From: CAVYEM01 sp963767635
GTDB taxonomy: Bacteria; Vulcanimicrobiota; Vulcanimicrobiia; Vulcanimicrobiales; Vulcanimicrobiaceae
Length of the DNA: 64,000 bases
Direction of reading: 5' to 3'
NCBI GenBank assembly: GCA_963767635.1
Contig: CAVYEM010000001.1
Location: forward strand, 1,612,001 to 1,676,000
Below, piece by piece: positions 46,012-56,544 of the stretch. A model generated the notes under the pieces. The model was given only the letters and a program-made list of their open reading frames with translations. It did no database searches and was not told the origin of the DNA. The position numbers and the translations under genes are program-made. How positions within the stretch are numbered: position 1 is the first letter of the stretch; the number at the start of each line of letters is the position of its first letter.

Positions 46012-47814
46012 GGCGCAGACGCCGCTTTGCGCGGCGGCTGCGTACGCCTGGGCGGTTGCGACGAGGGCGGCCCGGGGTTCGCACGAGCGCATCGCACGCT
46101 GCCTGCAGTCATCGATGACCTCCGGACGATCTCCGGCATGCATCCACGCGTCCTGCAGCGCGGCAGCGATCGAAGAGACGTCCGCGGGCTGCGCTTCCCA
46201 AAGCCCCGGTGACCATTCCGCGCCCAAGCCCGCCGCGAGGACCAAGGCGCAGCCGCCGGCGGCAGCTTCCACAATGCGCCGCATTCCTGGACGGGTCCAC
46301 GCGACGTCGGCAAAGACGCGTGCGCTGCGGTAGAGCGCAGCCCGCACGGCCGGCTCGGGTTCCGGGATGAGGATGACGCGCTCGCCCGCAAAACGCAGCA
46401 GCGCGCGATGGTAATCCGCATCGCGGACCGGCCCGGCGATCACTAGCGTAAGTTCGGCCTGTTCGGCGGCGCGCAGCAGCAGCAGATGGTTCGCGCACGG
46501 CTCGATCGGCGCGTGCGCAAAAACGAAATCCGCCGTTCCGGCGATGCGCTCGATCGAAGCGGGCGGCGCAGAGGCCTGCAGGTACGCCGGCGCATAAAAC
46601 ACCGGACCGGCGAAGCCCCACGAACGCAGTAAGGCTTCTTGAACGCCGTTGCAGGCTATCACCGAATTCGCGCAGCGCAGCACGGCTCGGATCGATTCCT
46701 CGTAGCGTTCCGCGGGGGCACTGGGCGTTTGGACGTGCCGCGCCAAGGCCGCGAGCATATCTTCCAGCTCGATTTCATCCTGCGACATTTCGGAGGCCGC
46801 CGAAATCGCAACCAGCAGCGCCTCGTTCGTAAATGCGCGCGGCACGCCCGCACTCACCACGATAGGCGTTCCGGCGGCGCGAGCGCGCACGAGCATCGGC
46901 AAGAGCGCCTCGGACGTCGCAAGCGTAAACGCGTGCACCACGTCGTACCGGTCGGGTTCGCATGACGACGCGCCCGCCAGATCGACGGTAAAGCCTTCGC
47001 TGCGCAAACGCGCAGCCAAACTCTGCGCATCATCACCGTCACCGTCCGGAAACGCTTGCCAGTCGTCGCGCAGCGCGATCAAGACGCGGCCGGAGGATCC
47101 GCCTTGCGCGGCAACCTCGAAGTGCGTGCCGGGTCGCGGTGTTCGGCGGCATTCGGCCGGCAGGTACACGTTGTACGGCGCCGTGCGCGGGTTTTCGATG
47201 CGGATTGATGCCTCCACGCCGGCGCCGATTCCAACGTCGTATCGAACCTCCAACGTTCCGAAAATCTCGAGCCCGTACCACTGCTGCGCCAGTGCGTTCG
47301 TCTGCGGGCTGCCCAAATCGGCTCGCACGCGAGACGCGTTGCCGACAAGCAGCGCGGCGCCGCATGCAGCGCGCTCGTCGGCAATACCCACGCTCCGCCC
47401 CTGTGCAAAGCGGTACGCAAAGACATAGGCACCGGCATCGTCCTGCACCGCCCGATATGCGGCCGCACCCAAGAACCGCTGCTCGCGCGCTCGCTGGAAC
47501 AGCGCGCGTCCCGCGCCTTCCCCGAAGACGCGCACCACTTCGCCGTTCAAACCTGCGCTGAACGCGAGCGCCTCCACCCAGGGCAGCAGCGCGGCTTCGA
47601 TTGCATCGGCCGCTTCATGCGCGAGCGTGGCGGCATACGCGTGCGGCCATACGAACGGCGAGAGCTCGCGCTGCTCGAGCATCTCCGGCACGATTTCGAT
47701 GCACGGAACGACCGCTATGCGCGAGCTCTCGTAAAATACTAAATCCAGAAGCGCAGGCGCATCTTCGACTCCCGGCTCGATGCGCGCGGCGAGCAGCGAC
47801 TGCGCGCCAATCAT
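46009..47814 (-). CDS. GT4-like glycosyltransferase beside flagellar genes
   Basis: About 600 residues. The second half looks like a GT-B fold transferase of the group 1 (GT4) type: DVVHAFTLATSEALLPMLVR, PIVVSAGVPRAF, VFYAPAYLQASAP, VLRCANSVIACNGVQEAL and the nucleotide-sugar region RVFADVAWTRPGMRRIVEAA. The N-terminal 200 residues are unfamiliar (LLDLVFYESSRIAVVPCIEI). I chose the ATG at 47814. A GGAGG-preceded TTG at about 47833 lies in another frame, and a small indel here cannot be excluded. Lying directly upstream of flaG-fliD, it may glycosylate flagellin. Confidence 0.65.
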   Translation of the reverse strand: MIGAQSLLAARIEPGVEDAPALLDLVFYESSRIAVVPCIEIVPEMLEQRELSPFVWPHAYAATLAHEAADAIEAALLPWVEALAFSAGLNGEVVRVFGEGAGRALFQRAREQRFLGAAAYRAVQDDAGAYVFAYRFAQGRSVGIADERAACGAALLVGNASRVRADLGSPQTNALAQQWYGLEIFGTLEVRYDVGIGAGVEASIRIENPRTAPYNVYLPAECRRTPRPGTHFEVAAQGGSSGRVLIALRDDWQAFPDGDGDDAQSLAARLRSEGFTVDLAGASSCEPDRYDVVHAFTLATSEALLPMLVRARAAGTPIVVSAGVPRAFTNEALLVAISAASEMSQDEIELEDMLAALARHVQTPSAPAERYEESIRAVLRCANSVIACNGVQEALLRSWGFAGPVFYAPAYLQASAPPASIERIAGTADFVFAHAPIEPCANHLLLLRAAEQAELTLVIAGPVRDADYHRALLRFAGERVILIPEPEPAVRAALYRSARVFADVAWTRPGMRRIVEAAAGGCALVLAAGLGAEWSPGLWEAQPADVSSIAAALQDAWMHAGDRPEVIDDCRQRAMRSCEPRAALVATAQAYAAAAQSGVCA

Positions 47815-47873
47815 CGGCGCAAGCTGCGTCCAATGCGGCCTCCTCGTAAAACTCGGATACCGCCGATGGCTTC

Positions 47874-49751
47874 TCACGCGTGCTCCGGCGCCTGCAAGAG
47901 CCGGCGCAGACCGCTGGGGCTCGCGTCGGCGAGATCTTCTATTCGAACGGTGCGATCGTGCGGCAGCGAAGCGGCCCACTCGGAGACATTCGTCTCATCG
48001 CCGATCTCGATGTCGGGGATCTCATGCGATTGCAGGCTTTCACGCGTGGCCAGGCGTTCCAAGCGCGCGGCCAGCGCGCGCGCACTTAGTTCACCTAGTG
48101 CCGCAATCGCGAACAGCACCGGCTGCTCAGCACGAAACGCGCGAATGTAGCGCCGGGCAAAGGCGCCGATGCGATGCCAGTCTTGCTCGTCGCGCACTGA
48201 GCCTACGAAGACGACGTCATAAGCGGGGTGCGTGCAGGCTGCCGGATCGCACGGCAACGGAACGTAATGCCGCTCGTGCACGAAGCCGCGGCGGATCGCC
48301 GGAGCTGGAACGTAGCCACCATTTTGCCGGCGCTCCGGCAGCGCCCACTTTGCGGCGAATATTTCCCAGTTTTGCTGCATTGTCGCGGCCCAGTCGACGT
48401 TGTTCGCGGCAAACGTTTGGGATCCGAAATGGTGGATGAACACGTCGTCGCACACGAAGATGCGGTACCCGGCGGCTCGCACGCGCAAGCAAAAATCGTC
48501 GTCCTCGAAGTTTCCTATTCCGAAGCGTTCGTCGATGCCGCCGATCTCGTCGATCACGCGGCGGTCGATGCAGAGGCACAATCCGATCGCGCGATCGGTG
48601 AGGTAGCCTCGACCGCGATAGCGGTCGCGGCGGCGGCCGGCATAGGCGTGCATCTGCTGAAGATCCGCGTACGAGGCATCGAGAACGATTTGATCGCCGG
48701 CGATCTTATTGCTGCGCGGTGCCGACACACCCAGGCCGGGTACGCGATCGAACGCCTGCAGCAGTCCGTCGAGCCATCCGTCGGTGACGATGACGTCGTT
48801 GTTGAGCAGCACCACATACTCGCCACGCGCTGCGGCGATGGCTTGATTGTTGCCTCCCGCGAACCCGCGATTGGTCGGGTTAAAGATCACGCGGACGTTT
48901 TGGAGCGTTCTGAGCCACTCCACCGTTTCGGATCGCGACCCGTTGTCCACGATGACGATCTCGTACGAGCCGTGCGTGTGCGCCCGAATCGATTCGAGCG
49001 CCAATTTCGTAAATTCCGGCGCGTTCCAACTGAGCATGACGATCGATATCATGCCGGGAGCGCGCACCGCGGCGGCACGCAATGTGTCTTCAACCGCCTG
49101 CGCGTTCGGCTCCAGCGCCTGCGCGACGGTCATGTGATGCCGCGCTTCAAAGGCAGGGTCCGGCGCGAGCGGCGGAAGCTGCGCGAGGCGCTCTTCACAC
49201 GCCGCGACGTGGACGCGATGCTGCAGCGCGCCGATTAGAAAGTCGGCAACGGCGCCGCCGAGCGTGGTAAAATCACGCAGGCGGTCGGCTTGAGGAAATT
49301 TGGAGAGCGCGAGGAGCGTGCAGCGCGCGTCGGCGGTAAACGGGTGCGCCCCTTGGGATCCCGCGCCCGGCGTGAAAGTCGCCGCCGCCAGCGCCGGGGC
49401 CGATTCAATGTGCGCGATCAGCGCATCCAGCCAGCCTTCGCACAGGCTGCTGCGCGCATCGACTAGGGCGAGATATCGATCGCCGCGCACTTCCATTTCG
49501 GCGCGCACCGCGCGGACCGCATCCGCTGACTCGACGAACAGCACGCGCTCCACGGGTGCGCGGTTGGCCTGCAGAGCGTGCGCGAGCTGCGCGTTGCCGA
49601 GCTCGGCGCTCGTGCCGTGGGCGACGATCGTGGTCGCGGGAATTTCAAAGGTGTCGTAGACGCCGTGCCCGCGCGGCATCCGCACGTACCGTTGAATGAC
49701 GCCGCGATCGATGAACTGCCGCTGATCCTGCGGTTGGATGCGAGTCTTCAC
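47874..49751 (-). CDS. GT2 glycosyltransferase
   Basis: 625 residues, with the catalytic GT-A domain in the middle: APGMISIVMLSWNAPEFTKL, LNNDVIVTDGWLDGL (the DxD equivalent), FGIGNFEDDDFCLRVRAAGY, then a tail of about 150 residues. This is the rhamnosyl/galactofuranosyl type of family 2. The N-terminal 270 residues appear to be a second, shorter transferase-like region (YLALVDARSSLCEGWLDALI). The GTG at 49751 overlaps the stop of the TPR gene (GTGA), with GGAGGGAG 10 bases upstream. It is probably cytoplasmic. Confidence 0.82.
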   Translation of the reverse strand: MKTRIQPQDQRQFIDRGVIQRYVRMPRGHGVYDTFEIPATTIVAHGTSAELGNAQLAHALQANRAPVERVLFVESADAVRAVRAEMEVRGDRYLALVDARSSLCEGWLDALIAHIESAPALAAATFTPGAGSQGAHPFTADARCTLLALSKFPQADRLRDFTTLGGAVADFLIGALQHRVHVAACEERLAQLPPLAPDPAFEARHHMTVAQALEPNAQAVEDTLRAAAVRAPGMISIVMLSWNAPEFTKLALESIRAHTHGSYEIVIVDNGSRSETVEWLRTLQNVRVIFNPTNRGFAGGNNQAIAAARGEYVVLLNNDVIVTDGWLDGLLQAFDRVPGLGVSAPRSNKIAGDQIVLDASYADLQQMHAYAGRRRDRYRGRGYLTDRAIGLCLCIDRRVIDEIGGIDERFGIGNFEDDDFCLRVRAAGYRIFVCDDVFIHHFGSQTFAANNVDWAATMQQNWEIFAAKWALPERRQNGGYVPAPAIRRGFVHERHYVPLPCDPAACTHPAYDVVFVGSVRDEQDWHRIGAFARRYIRAFRAEQPVLFAIAALGELSARALAARLERLATRESLQSHEIPDIEIGDETNVSEWAASLPHDRTVRIEDLADASPSGLRRLLQAPEHA

Positions 49752-51769
49752 CGCAGCGCTCCCTCCGCGGTGCGCTTGGCCTCTTCCAAACGGCCCAGAC
49801 GAAGGTACAGAGCTCGCCAGCTCCACCGCAACGCGCTGCTTGCCGACGGGAAGCGCGCCGCACAATACGGCTTCCGCTTCACTCGCAGCGCTGCAGCGTT
49901 TCGAGCAGCGACGCTTTTACCAACGCCGCATCGACATTGGCGGGATTGGCGTTCGTCACGCGCTCGATCGCCTCCAGCGCTTGCGCCGGTTTGCCCAGTT
50001 CGCGCAACAGCGCCGCCCGCAGGAACCACGGGCCCTCACCGGCATTCGGATCCGAGATCGCCTCCAAATGTGCCAGCGCTTCTGCTTTTTTGTCCAAATT
50101 CGCGCATGCGAGCGCCGCATAGTAACCAAAGCGTCCGTCTTGCGGATAGTCGCGCACGCCTTCGAGCGCGGCACTAAGCGCGTCTTCGTAACGCTTCGCC
50201 GAAAACGCGGCACTCACTCGCGCAAACGATGCGCCCGCTTCACCACGGGTTTTCAACAGCGCATCGAACGCCCGCGCCGCTTCCGGCGATTCCGGATCGA
50301 TGGTCCGCGCTTGTTGCAGGTATTGCTCGCCGTCGTGCCAGCCGTTCTGGCGCGATACGTGCGCGGCCGCAAGCAGCATCGCGACGGCCGCGGGTTTGGA
50401 GACGCCTGCGGCGGTACGCTCGACGAGCGTCACCGCTTCATGTTCTTTCTTGCGGCGCAGCAGGAAGTTGATCAGATTCACGGCGGACAGCTCGTCGCCG
50501 AAATCGTCGTGCAGACGATCGAAATGCGGCTTCGGCTTCGTCCAGACGATCGAGCCGTTCGAGCGCCGTTGCATGATTCAATCGCAACGGCTGTACTTTC
50601 GGCCGGTTTGCCAACCCGCGCTCGAACCACTCCAGCGCCTGCCGATCGTCGCCTTGCGCAGCATACGTGCTACCGATCTCACACTGCGCTTTCCAGGCGG
50701 CCACTTCGTCGTCGACGACGAACTGCCGGTCCACGTACTCGCCGTCCTCGATGGCGCGGCGATACATCGCGCGCGCATCATCGTACCGTTTCATCAAAAA
50801 GTATGCTTTGCCCGCCGAAAAATGCGCGTTCGCATAACGCGGAGCCCGTTCCAAACACAGCTGCGCGTACTCTAAGCCGCGCTCGGGCTCTCCGAGATGC
50901 TCGCTGTAGATGTCCGCGAGCATTTGCAGACCGTTGGGAGTAAAGGCACGCATGCCGTGCGTCTTGCACAGCTGCCACATGCGCTCGAACGCCTCGGCCG
51001 CGCGCGGTTGATCGCCGCCCAAGTGGGCCGTCATCGCCAGGTTGTACCAGTGAAACGCGTCCTGCGGATCGGCCTGAAGACTCTGTTCGATGATGTGCAT
51101 GTTGCGCGCGTACTTGCCGCGATCCGCCACGACTTCTTCGAGGTAGCCGTGATGCAAAATCTTGATCGGCGCGGTGACGGCAGCCATCGACGTCGTGGAG
51201 CCGTCGACGCTGGGAAACTCGTGAATCGCGCCTTGAAAGCGGATGCGCTCGTTGCTGGGGAACACCCGGATGATCGCGTGCGAGATCGTGCCGCCGCCGC
51301 GATACCGGTCGGATGCGTTGATGCACCGCAGCCACACGCCGGTCAAATGCGCCGGCGCGTTTTTGATGCGCTCAAGGGCAGCGACGGATTCGGGCAATAG
51401 TTCTTCGTCGGCATCCAGCTGCAGCACCCAACGCCTTGTGGCCATCTGCAAGGCTTGGTTTCGTGCCCAGCCGAAATCATCGCGCCACGTGCGGTGCTCG
51501 ATGCGCGCGCCGAACGCGCGAGCGATCTCCAGAGTGCGATCGCTAGAGCCGGTATCGACGATGTTGATTTCGTCCACGATGCCCGCCGCGCTGCGTAGGC
51601 ACCGCTCCAAGAAGCGCTCTTCGTCCTTGACGATCATGCACAGGCTCAAGCCGGGCGGCGGCTGGACCCATCCAGGCGGAGGAGCCGGCAATCCATACGG
51701 GGGCGGCTCGGCGCGGGTTGGTGACGGCGGCAAACTCGGGGCCGAGCCCGCGCGGACGCGTATAGGCAT
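49748..51769 (-). CDS. GT2 glycosyltransferase with TPR repeats (three frameshifts)
   Basis: The N-terminal 230 residues form a family 2 transferase of the SunS-like type: GLSLCMIVKDEERFLERCLR, NIVDTGSSDRTLEIARAFG, VLQLDADEEL and IHEFPSVDGS. About eight tetratricopeptide repeats follow (YNLAMTAHLGGDQPRAAEAF, GKAYFLMKRYDDARAMYRRA). Similar proteins in other bacteria transfer sugars to peptides, including flagellin. The gene is broken near 50523, 49890 and 49817; each one-base repair continues the TPR pattern until the stop at 49748. It is the first gene of the run leading into flaG-fliD. Confidence 0.8.
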
Positions 51770-51825
51770 TCGGTATAGTTTTCGGCAGCCCGGCAAAAAA
51801 ACGCCCAGGCCACCGTCGCACTCTG

Positions 51826-52192
51826 TTAAGAAAGAGCTCGCCTTGGCTCTATGGATCCTGTTTTGGCGACTACGACGCCCGGGCCGATCGGTTTGATTCG
51901 CGTAACCACTTTGCCAACACGACCGTGTAGAGCATCGTACATATCGACCGTCATCTGCATCCGGATCCACGAGTCAGCGCTAAACCCGAGCGCCCGCCCC
52001 AAGCGGAGGGCCGAATCCATCGTCACGGGCCGCTTCCCATGAATGATCTCGGACAGACGCGCGTTTGTGATGCCGATGTGCTAGGCAAACGCGGCCCTGC
52101 GTAATACCCAACGGCTCAAGGAACTCGCGTAGGAGGATGCTGCCGGGATGAGTCGGTCGGCGATTGGTCGGAATCGTAAGCGGGCGATCCAT
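51826..52192 (-). pseudogene. higA: Decayed HigA antitoxin
   Basis: The N-terminus MDRPLTIPTNRRPTHPGSIL with LREFLEPLGITQ and the C-terminus TMDSALRLGRALGFSADSWI match HigA/VapA-type Xre-family antitoxins. Between them the frame shifts near 52090-52095, and in the corrected frame a TAG replaces the expected codon (FA-stop-HIGITNARLSEIIHGK). A shift plus a nonsense codon suggests a genuine pseudogene, although two base errors could also explain it. AAGGAG precedes the ATG, and the higB remnant lies immediately upstream. Confidence 0.7.
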
Positions 52193-52202
52193 CGGTGTCT
52201 CC

Positions 52203-52357
52203 TTACTTGTGATAATCGACGATTTCGACATCGATTGAACCTGCGTCCGTCCACCGAAAGCAAATGCAGAACCTACCGCCTCATCGATTTCGAGGAATTC
52301 AAAATCGAAGGAGGTCCTAGTTGCTTCGGGTTTAAACGCTCGCTAATGATAGCGCTT
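52203..52357 (-). pseudogene. higB: Truncated HigB-type toxin remnant
   Basis: The last 24 codons read RFCICFRWTDAGSIDVEIVD followed by YHK and a stop. This is the conserved end of HigB/RelE-like toxins, located 10 bases before the HigA start as usual. Upstream, ISERLNPKQLGPPSILNSSK resembles the middle of the family but is in another frame, and the N-terminal half is absent. The toxin is therefore inactive unless the sequence is badly misassembled. Confidence 0.6.
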
Positions 52358-52385
52358 TGCTGACGTACTGGGTGCGCTCGGTATC

Positions 52386-53500
52386 ATGTCAGCACTTCCG
52401 CTGCTCGTGCAGTGCGCCGCGAGCGACGAAAAATGAAGCGCCTGCTCCGCCGCCGCTGCAAGAACACATTGGGGCCGATGAGCCGCGCGCAATCGAGCAG
52501 ATCCGGCGTTTGCTGATCGCGCAGGTCAGCGCACAGTATGTAAGCACAAAAGGACGGGCGCTACGCGATGCGCATGCCAAAGCGCATGGATGCGTCAAAG
52601 GGCGTTTTAGCGTCGGGGCCGGCCTTCCGCCTGGGTTGCGAGCCGGCTTATTCGCGCACGCACACTCCTATGTAACCTGGATCCGCTTCTCCAACGCGGT
52701 TGCGGGTGACGATCACAGCGGTCTTGCGCGCGGTATGGCGATCAAACTGACCGGCGTTCCCGGCCGCAAGGTGCTGCCGAGTGAGGCTTCAGCGAGGACG
52801 CAGGACTTTCTGGTCGTGAACTATCCAGTCTTTAACGTTCGCTCGGATACCGACTACGTCGATTTTCTGAAAAAAGGCGGCAAGCGGGCAGCTGGCGACA
52901 TTTTACCGCGTCACACCCTACAACGGCGCTCATTACCCACGCGATCGCTGCGTTGCGCGTGGCTAATCCGCTCTACCAACGGTACTTCAGCATGACCCCG
53001 TACACGCTCGGCTCACGGTACGTCAAGTACTCCGCCGAGCCGATCTCGTGCCGAAACGGTGCCGTCCTGCACGACGCGGTGACTGCGAATGCTGCCGCAG
53101 CGACTCGGGTTACCTGCGTAAGGCAATGATCGCCACGCTCGCGCACGGGTCGAGCTGTTTCCGCTTCATGGTTCAGCCGCAACTCGATGCGAAGACAATG
53201 CCCATCGAAGACGCAACCGTTCTTTGGGACGAACGACGCTCGCCGTTCGTGCCCGTCGCAACGATTACGATCCCGCGCCAACGTTTCGACAGCCCGGCGC
53301 AGGTGCGCTTTTGCGAAAACCTTTCCTACACACCGTGGCACGCGCTGCCGGCCCATCGCCCTGCCGGTAACGTCAACCGCATCCGGCGCGTCGTATACGA
53401 TGCGATCTCCTCACTGCGTCACCGTCTCAATGGCGTCGTGCGCAGCGAGCCGACCGGGCGTGAGTCCTTTGAAGGAGCAACTTCTCATGAACGTCCGTAG
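52386..53500 (+). CDS. Catalase family (heme) protein, several frameshifts
   Basis: Segments of a catalase-like protein appear in order: HAKAHGCVKGRFSVGAGLP, SYVTWIRFSNAVAGDD with RGMAIKLTGVPG, FLVVNYPVFNVRSDTDYVDF, then ANPLYQRYFSMTPYTLGSRY with VKYSAEPISC, and AMIATLAHGSSCFRFMVQ to the end. This matches the short catalase-related proteins (about 350 residues) found next to di-haem cytochromes. The heme environment is like catalase, but a peroxide- or fatty-acid-peroxide-consuming role is uncertain. Breaks lie near 52440, 52883 and 53095. A lipoprotein-like start (MSALPLLVQCAASD) is possible. The cytochrome gene starts at 53487, overlapping its end. Confidence 0.7.
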
Positions 53501-55224
53501 TGGAATCGTCGCGGCCGGAATGGCCGTCTTGCTAGCCGTTTTGCTCGCGCAGCACATCGGAGCGCGCGAGCCACGCATGGTGCGGCTCGATCAAGATTGG
53601 ACGTCCGCACAGGAACAGGCGTACTATTACATGTCGCAAGGCACGGTGATTCTCCCCGCCGCGGAGCTTGCGGCGCTCAATGATGCGAGCGGACGTCCGT
53701 TCATGTCGCCCGCGCACATGGCGCGGCTCGGCTTCATTGACGACGATCGTACGTCGGCGCGCAATTCCTATCACTGGCCGATTGGCTTTGCAGTAGACGA
53801 CGGCAAATATTCGGGCGGAATTCCGACCGTCGGCTTGACGTGCGCGGCATGCCACACCGCTAATCTGACGTACCGCGGAACGCAGATGCGGGTCGATGGC
53901 GGTCAGGCGAATATCGACCTCGATCGCTTCAAGAAGGAAGCTCAACGATGCCATAATGGCCACGGGTTCCGATCCATCGAAACGCGCCGCCTTCGAAGCG
54001 CGCGCAGTTCGCTTCGGCTTCCCTTCAGTTCGGGTAGCGAGCGACTTCAACGCGGGTTACCATGCCGTTGCGGCCGGCGCTGCGGATCGCGACTGGACCG
54101 CGCGCGCCGCGACGCCGGCGGGCTACGGACGCAATGATGCGCTCGCCGTCATTGCGCGGGTGCTTTTCAACTACTCGATCGGCGTGCCGTCGAATACCAA
54201 CAAGGCGACGGCCCCCGTGAATTTCCCGTATCTCTGGAACATTGGAAACCTCTACTGGGTGCAGTACAACGCTTCCGCACGGCAGCCGATGGCCCGGAAC
54301 ATCGGCGAAGCGCTCGGAGTCGGCGCGATCACGCATTTCGTCGATCCCCACTCGGGCCGGCTAGCGCCGCTGCCTGGGCGGTGGCGCACCTCGATTCCCG
54401 TCAATAATCTCTATGCGCTCGAAACCTTGCTTGGGCGATTGCAGCCGCCCAAGTGGCCGGCCGGCGTGCTAGGCGCGGTCGATCCCGGCCGCGCTGCACG
54501 GGGGCGGATTCTCTTCCAACAGAACTGCGCCGCTTGTCATGCGGTACGCCAACTCGGAAGCAACTCGAGCTCGCAGTGGAGCGTCAAGGTGCTGCCGCTT
54601 CGCATCATCGGTACCGATCCGCGCGACGCCGAAAACTTCGCCAACACGACGTATGATGGATCGAAGCTCGGCCTTTCCAAGAAGGCGACGGCTGCGCAAG
54701 GTCTCCAGATGGTGACGCATGCGATTCGCACGCAGGCCTATCGCGATATGCAGCTTCCGCAGAAGTTATGGCCAGTTTACGATGGCTTCGGCCGACCCAA
54801 CATCGTCACGGCGCCGTGCGGCTACAAAGCGCGTCCTCTCGTCGGCGTCTGGGCGACGGCACCGTTCTTGCATAACGGTTCCGTACCGACCGTTTTCGAT
54901 CTCCTCAGTGAAAAGCGGCCGGCGCGCTTCCGCGTTGGTGCGGCCGATTACGATCCCGTCCATCTTGGCCTGGGAAACCCATCGGGCACGAACGTCGTGA
55001 CGATCGACACGTCGCTCGTCGGCAACAGCAACAGCGGCCATTGGTTTACAAGCGACCAGCGCCGAGCGGGACGAATCGGGCGCCACTTGACGGACCCGGA
55101 AAAGTTCGCGATCATCGAGTACCTCAAAGCCGCGTCGTTTGCGGATTATCCGCATGTTGTCGCGCAACGTCCCGATCCCGAGCCGTGCGTCGCTAACGGC
55201 GCATACGCAGCGCAGAGATCGTGA
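53487..55224 (+). CDS. Di-haem cytochrome c, RoxA/peroxidase-like (frameshift near 53943)
   Basis: An exported protein of about 580 residues. It has a signal peptide (AAGMAVLLAVLLAQHIG) and two CxxCH haem-binding motifs: CAACH at 53841-53855 and again at 54526-54540. The second half has FLHNGSVPTVFDLL, a segment seen in MauG and RoxA-type di-haem oxygenases and peroxidases. It is periplasmic. The frame changes once, near 53943; the two haem motifs lie on either side of the break. GAAGGAG precedes the ATG. Possible substrates are peroxides or unsaturated lipids/polymers. Confidence 0.8.
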
Positions 55225-55228
55225 GCCG

Positions 55229-56533
55229 ATGAAACGAACGCATTTCTTGAGTTCGGCCGCGCTGTTCGGCACCGGAATGATGCCGTCCGCGGCTGCCGTT
55301 GGCGTAATGCCCGTACCTGCTCCTGGCGGGCGTTCACCGCAGCGCAAGGCATCGCAGTTCTTTGCAGACCCGGATATAAACTTCGTTTTTCTCGGCGTCT
55401 TGGGGGCCGCATACTATCGCGTGTCCGACGTCGGTGCAGCGCTTGCAATCGCCGATCAGATTGAAGACGGCAACGCCGCCAGCGCTTTTGCGGCTTTTAC
55501 GGCGAGCGCCGAGCGTGTACGTTCCATGGCCGACGCCGCACTTGCCGCCGGACGCAAAATATCGGCTCGCGACGCGTACCTGCAAGCATCGAACTACGCT
55601 TTCGCAGCCACGTACTTCTGCGATCGAATGGGTGCGCCGAAGCGTCTGGTTCCGACTTGGGCACGCAGCCGCTCCGCGATGGACGCCGCTTTCGCCCTCT
55701 TCGAGCCGGCGGTCGAGCACGTATCGATTCCGTACGAGGGAACGACGCTGCCCGGCTATTTCTTCAAAGTCGATGACTCCGGCAAGCGCCGGCCATTGCT
55801 GCTTCTGGTCAACGGAAGCGACGGCAGCATGCTGGACATGTGGATCCTGGGCGCAGGCGCCGCCGGCGGCGTCGAGCGCGGCTATAATTGCCTGGCATTC
55901 GACGGACCGGGGCAAGGAGCGGCTCTCTGGCTTCAGGACTTGTTCTTCCGGCCAGACTGGGAAAAGGTCGTAACGCCGGTCGTCGACTACGCGTTGCGTC
56001 GCACGGACGTTGATCCCGCGCGCATTGCAATCCAAGGCATCAGCCAAGGCGGTTACTGGGTTCCGCGAGCTCTCGTATTCGAACACCGCATTGCCGCAGC
56101 AATCGTCGATCCCGGCGTAGTCGACGTCTCAACATCTTGGACGGCGTCTCTGCCGCCGCCAATGCTTGCGTTGCTGCGCTCCGGAAAAAAAGCCGCCTTC
56201 GATCGCAACATGAACGCTCGAGGACAGGACGCGACGTTCGCGTTTCGGGCGCGTCCGTTCGGGTTGTCGTCTCCGTTCGACGTCTACACGGCCGTGCAGC
56301 AATATACGCTTACCGGAGTCATCGACAAGATTCGCTGCCCGATGTGTATCACAGCTCCGGACGGCGAGCAGTTCTGGCCCGGACAATCGAACCGATTGTA
56401 CGACGCGTTGCGCTCGCCGAAGACGCTGATGCGGTTCACGATTGCCGAGGGCGGCGAGTATCACTGCGAACCAATGGCCGCGGGCCTTCGCGCGCAGCGT
56501 ATCTTCGACTGGCTCGACACAACCCTCGCGTAG
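55229..56533 (+). CDS. Exported alpha/beta hydrolase
   Basis: 434 residues, beginning with a signal (THFLSSAALFGTGMMPSAAA) that is probably cleaved. A helical N-terminal domain of about 150 residues precedes an alpha/beta hydrolase fold: LLLLVNGSDGSMLDMWIL (oxyanion strand), the nucleophile elbow GISQGGYW with its serine, and the terminal histidine in GGEYHCEPMA. It resembles FrsA/dienelactone-hydrolase-type esterases. It starts 4 bases after the cytochrome stop, so both probably act in the same periplasmic pathway, for example cleaving an oxidised ester. Confidence 0.82.
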   Translation: MKRTHFLSSAALFGTGMMPSAAAVGVMPVPAPGGRSPQRKASQFFADPDINFVFLGVLGAAYYRVSDVGAALAIADQIEDGNAASAFAAFTASAERVRSMADAALAAGRKISARDAYLQASNYAFAATYFCDRMGAPKRLVPTWARSRSAMDAAFALFEPAVEHVSIPYEGTTLPGYFFKVDDSGKRRPLLLLVNGSDGSMLDMWILGAGAAGGVERGYNCLAFDGPGQGAALWLQDLFFRPDWEKVVTPVVDYALRRTDVDPARIAIQGISQGGYWVPRALVFEHRIAAAIVDPGVVDVSTSWTASLPPPMLALLRSGKKAAFDRNMNARGQDATFAFRARPFGLSSPFDVYTAVQQYTLTGVIDKIRCPMCITAPDGEQFWPGQSNRLYDALRSPKTLMRFTIAEGGEYHCEPMAAGLRAQRIFDWLDTTLA

Positions 56534-56544
56534 ATCTACGCGCG

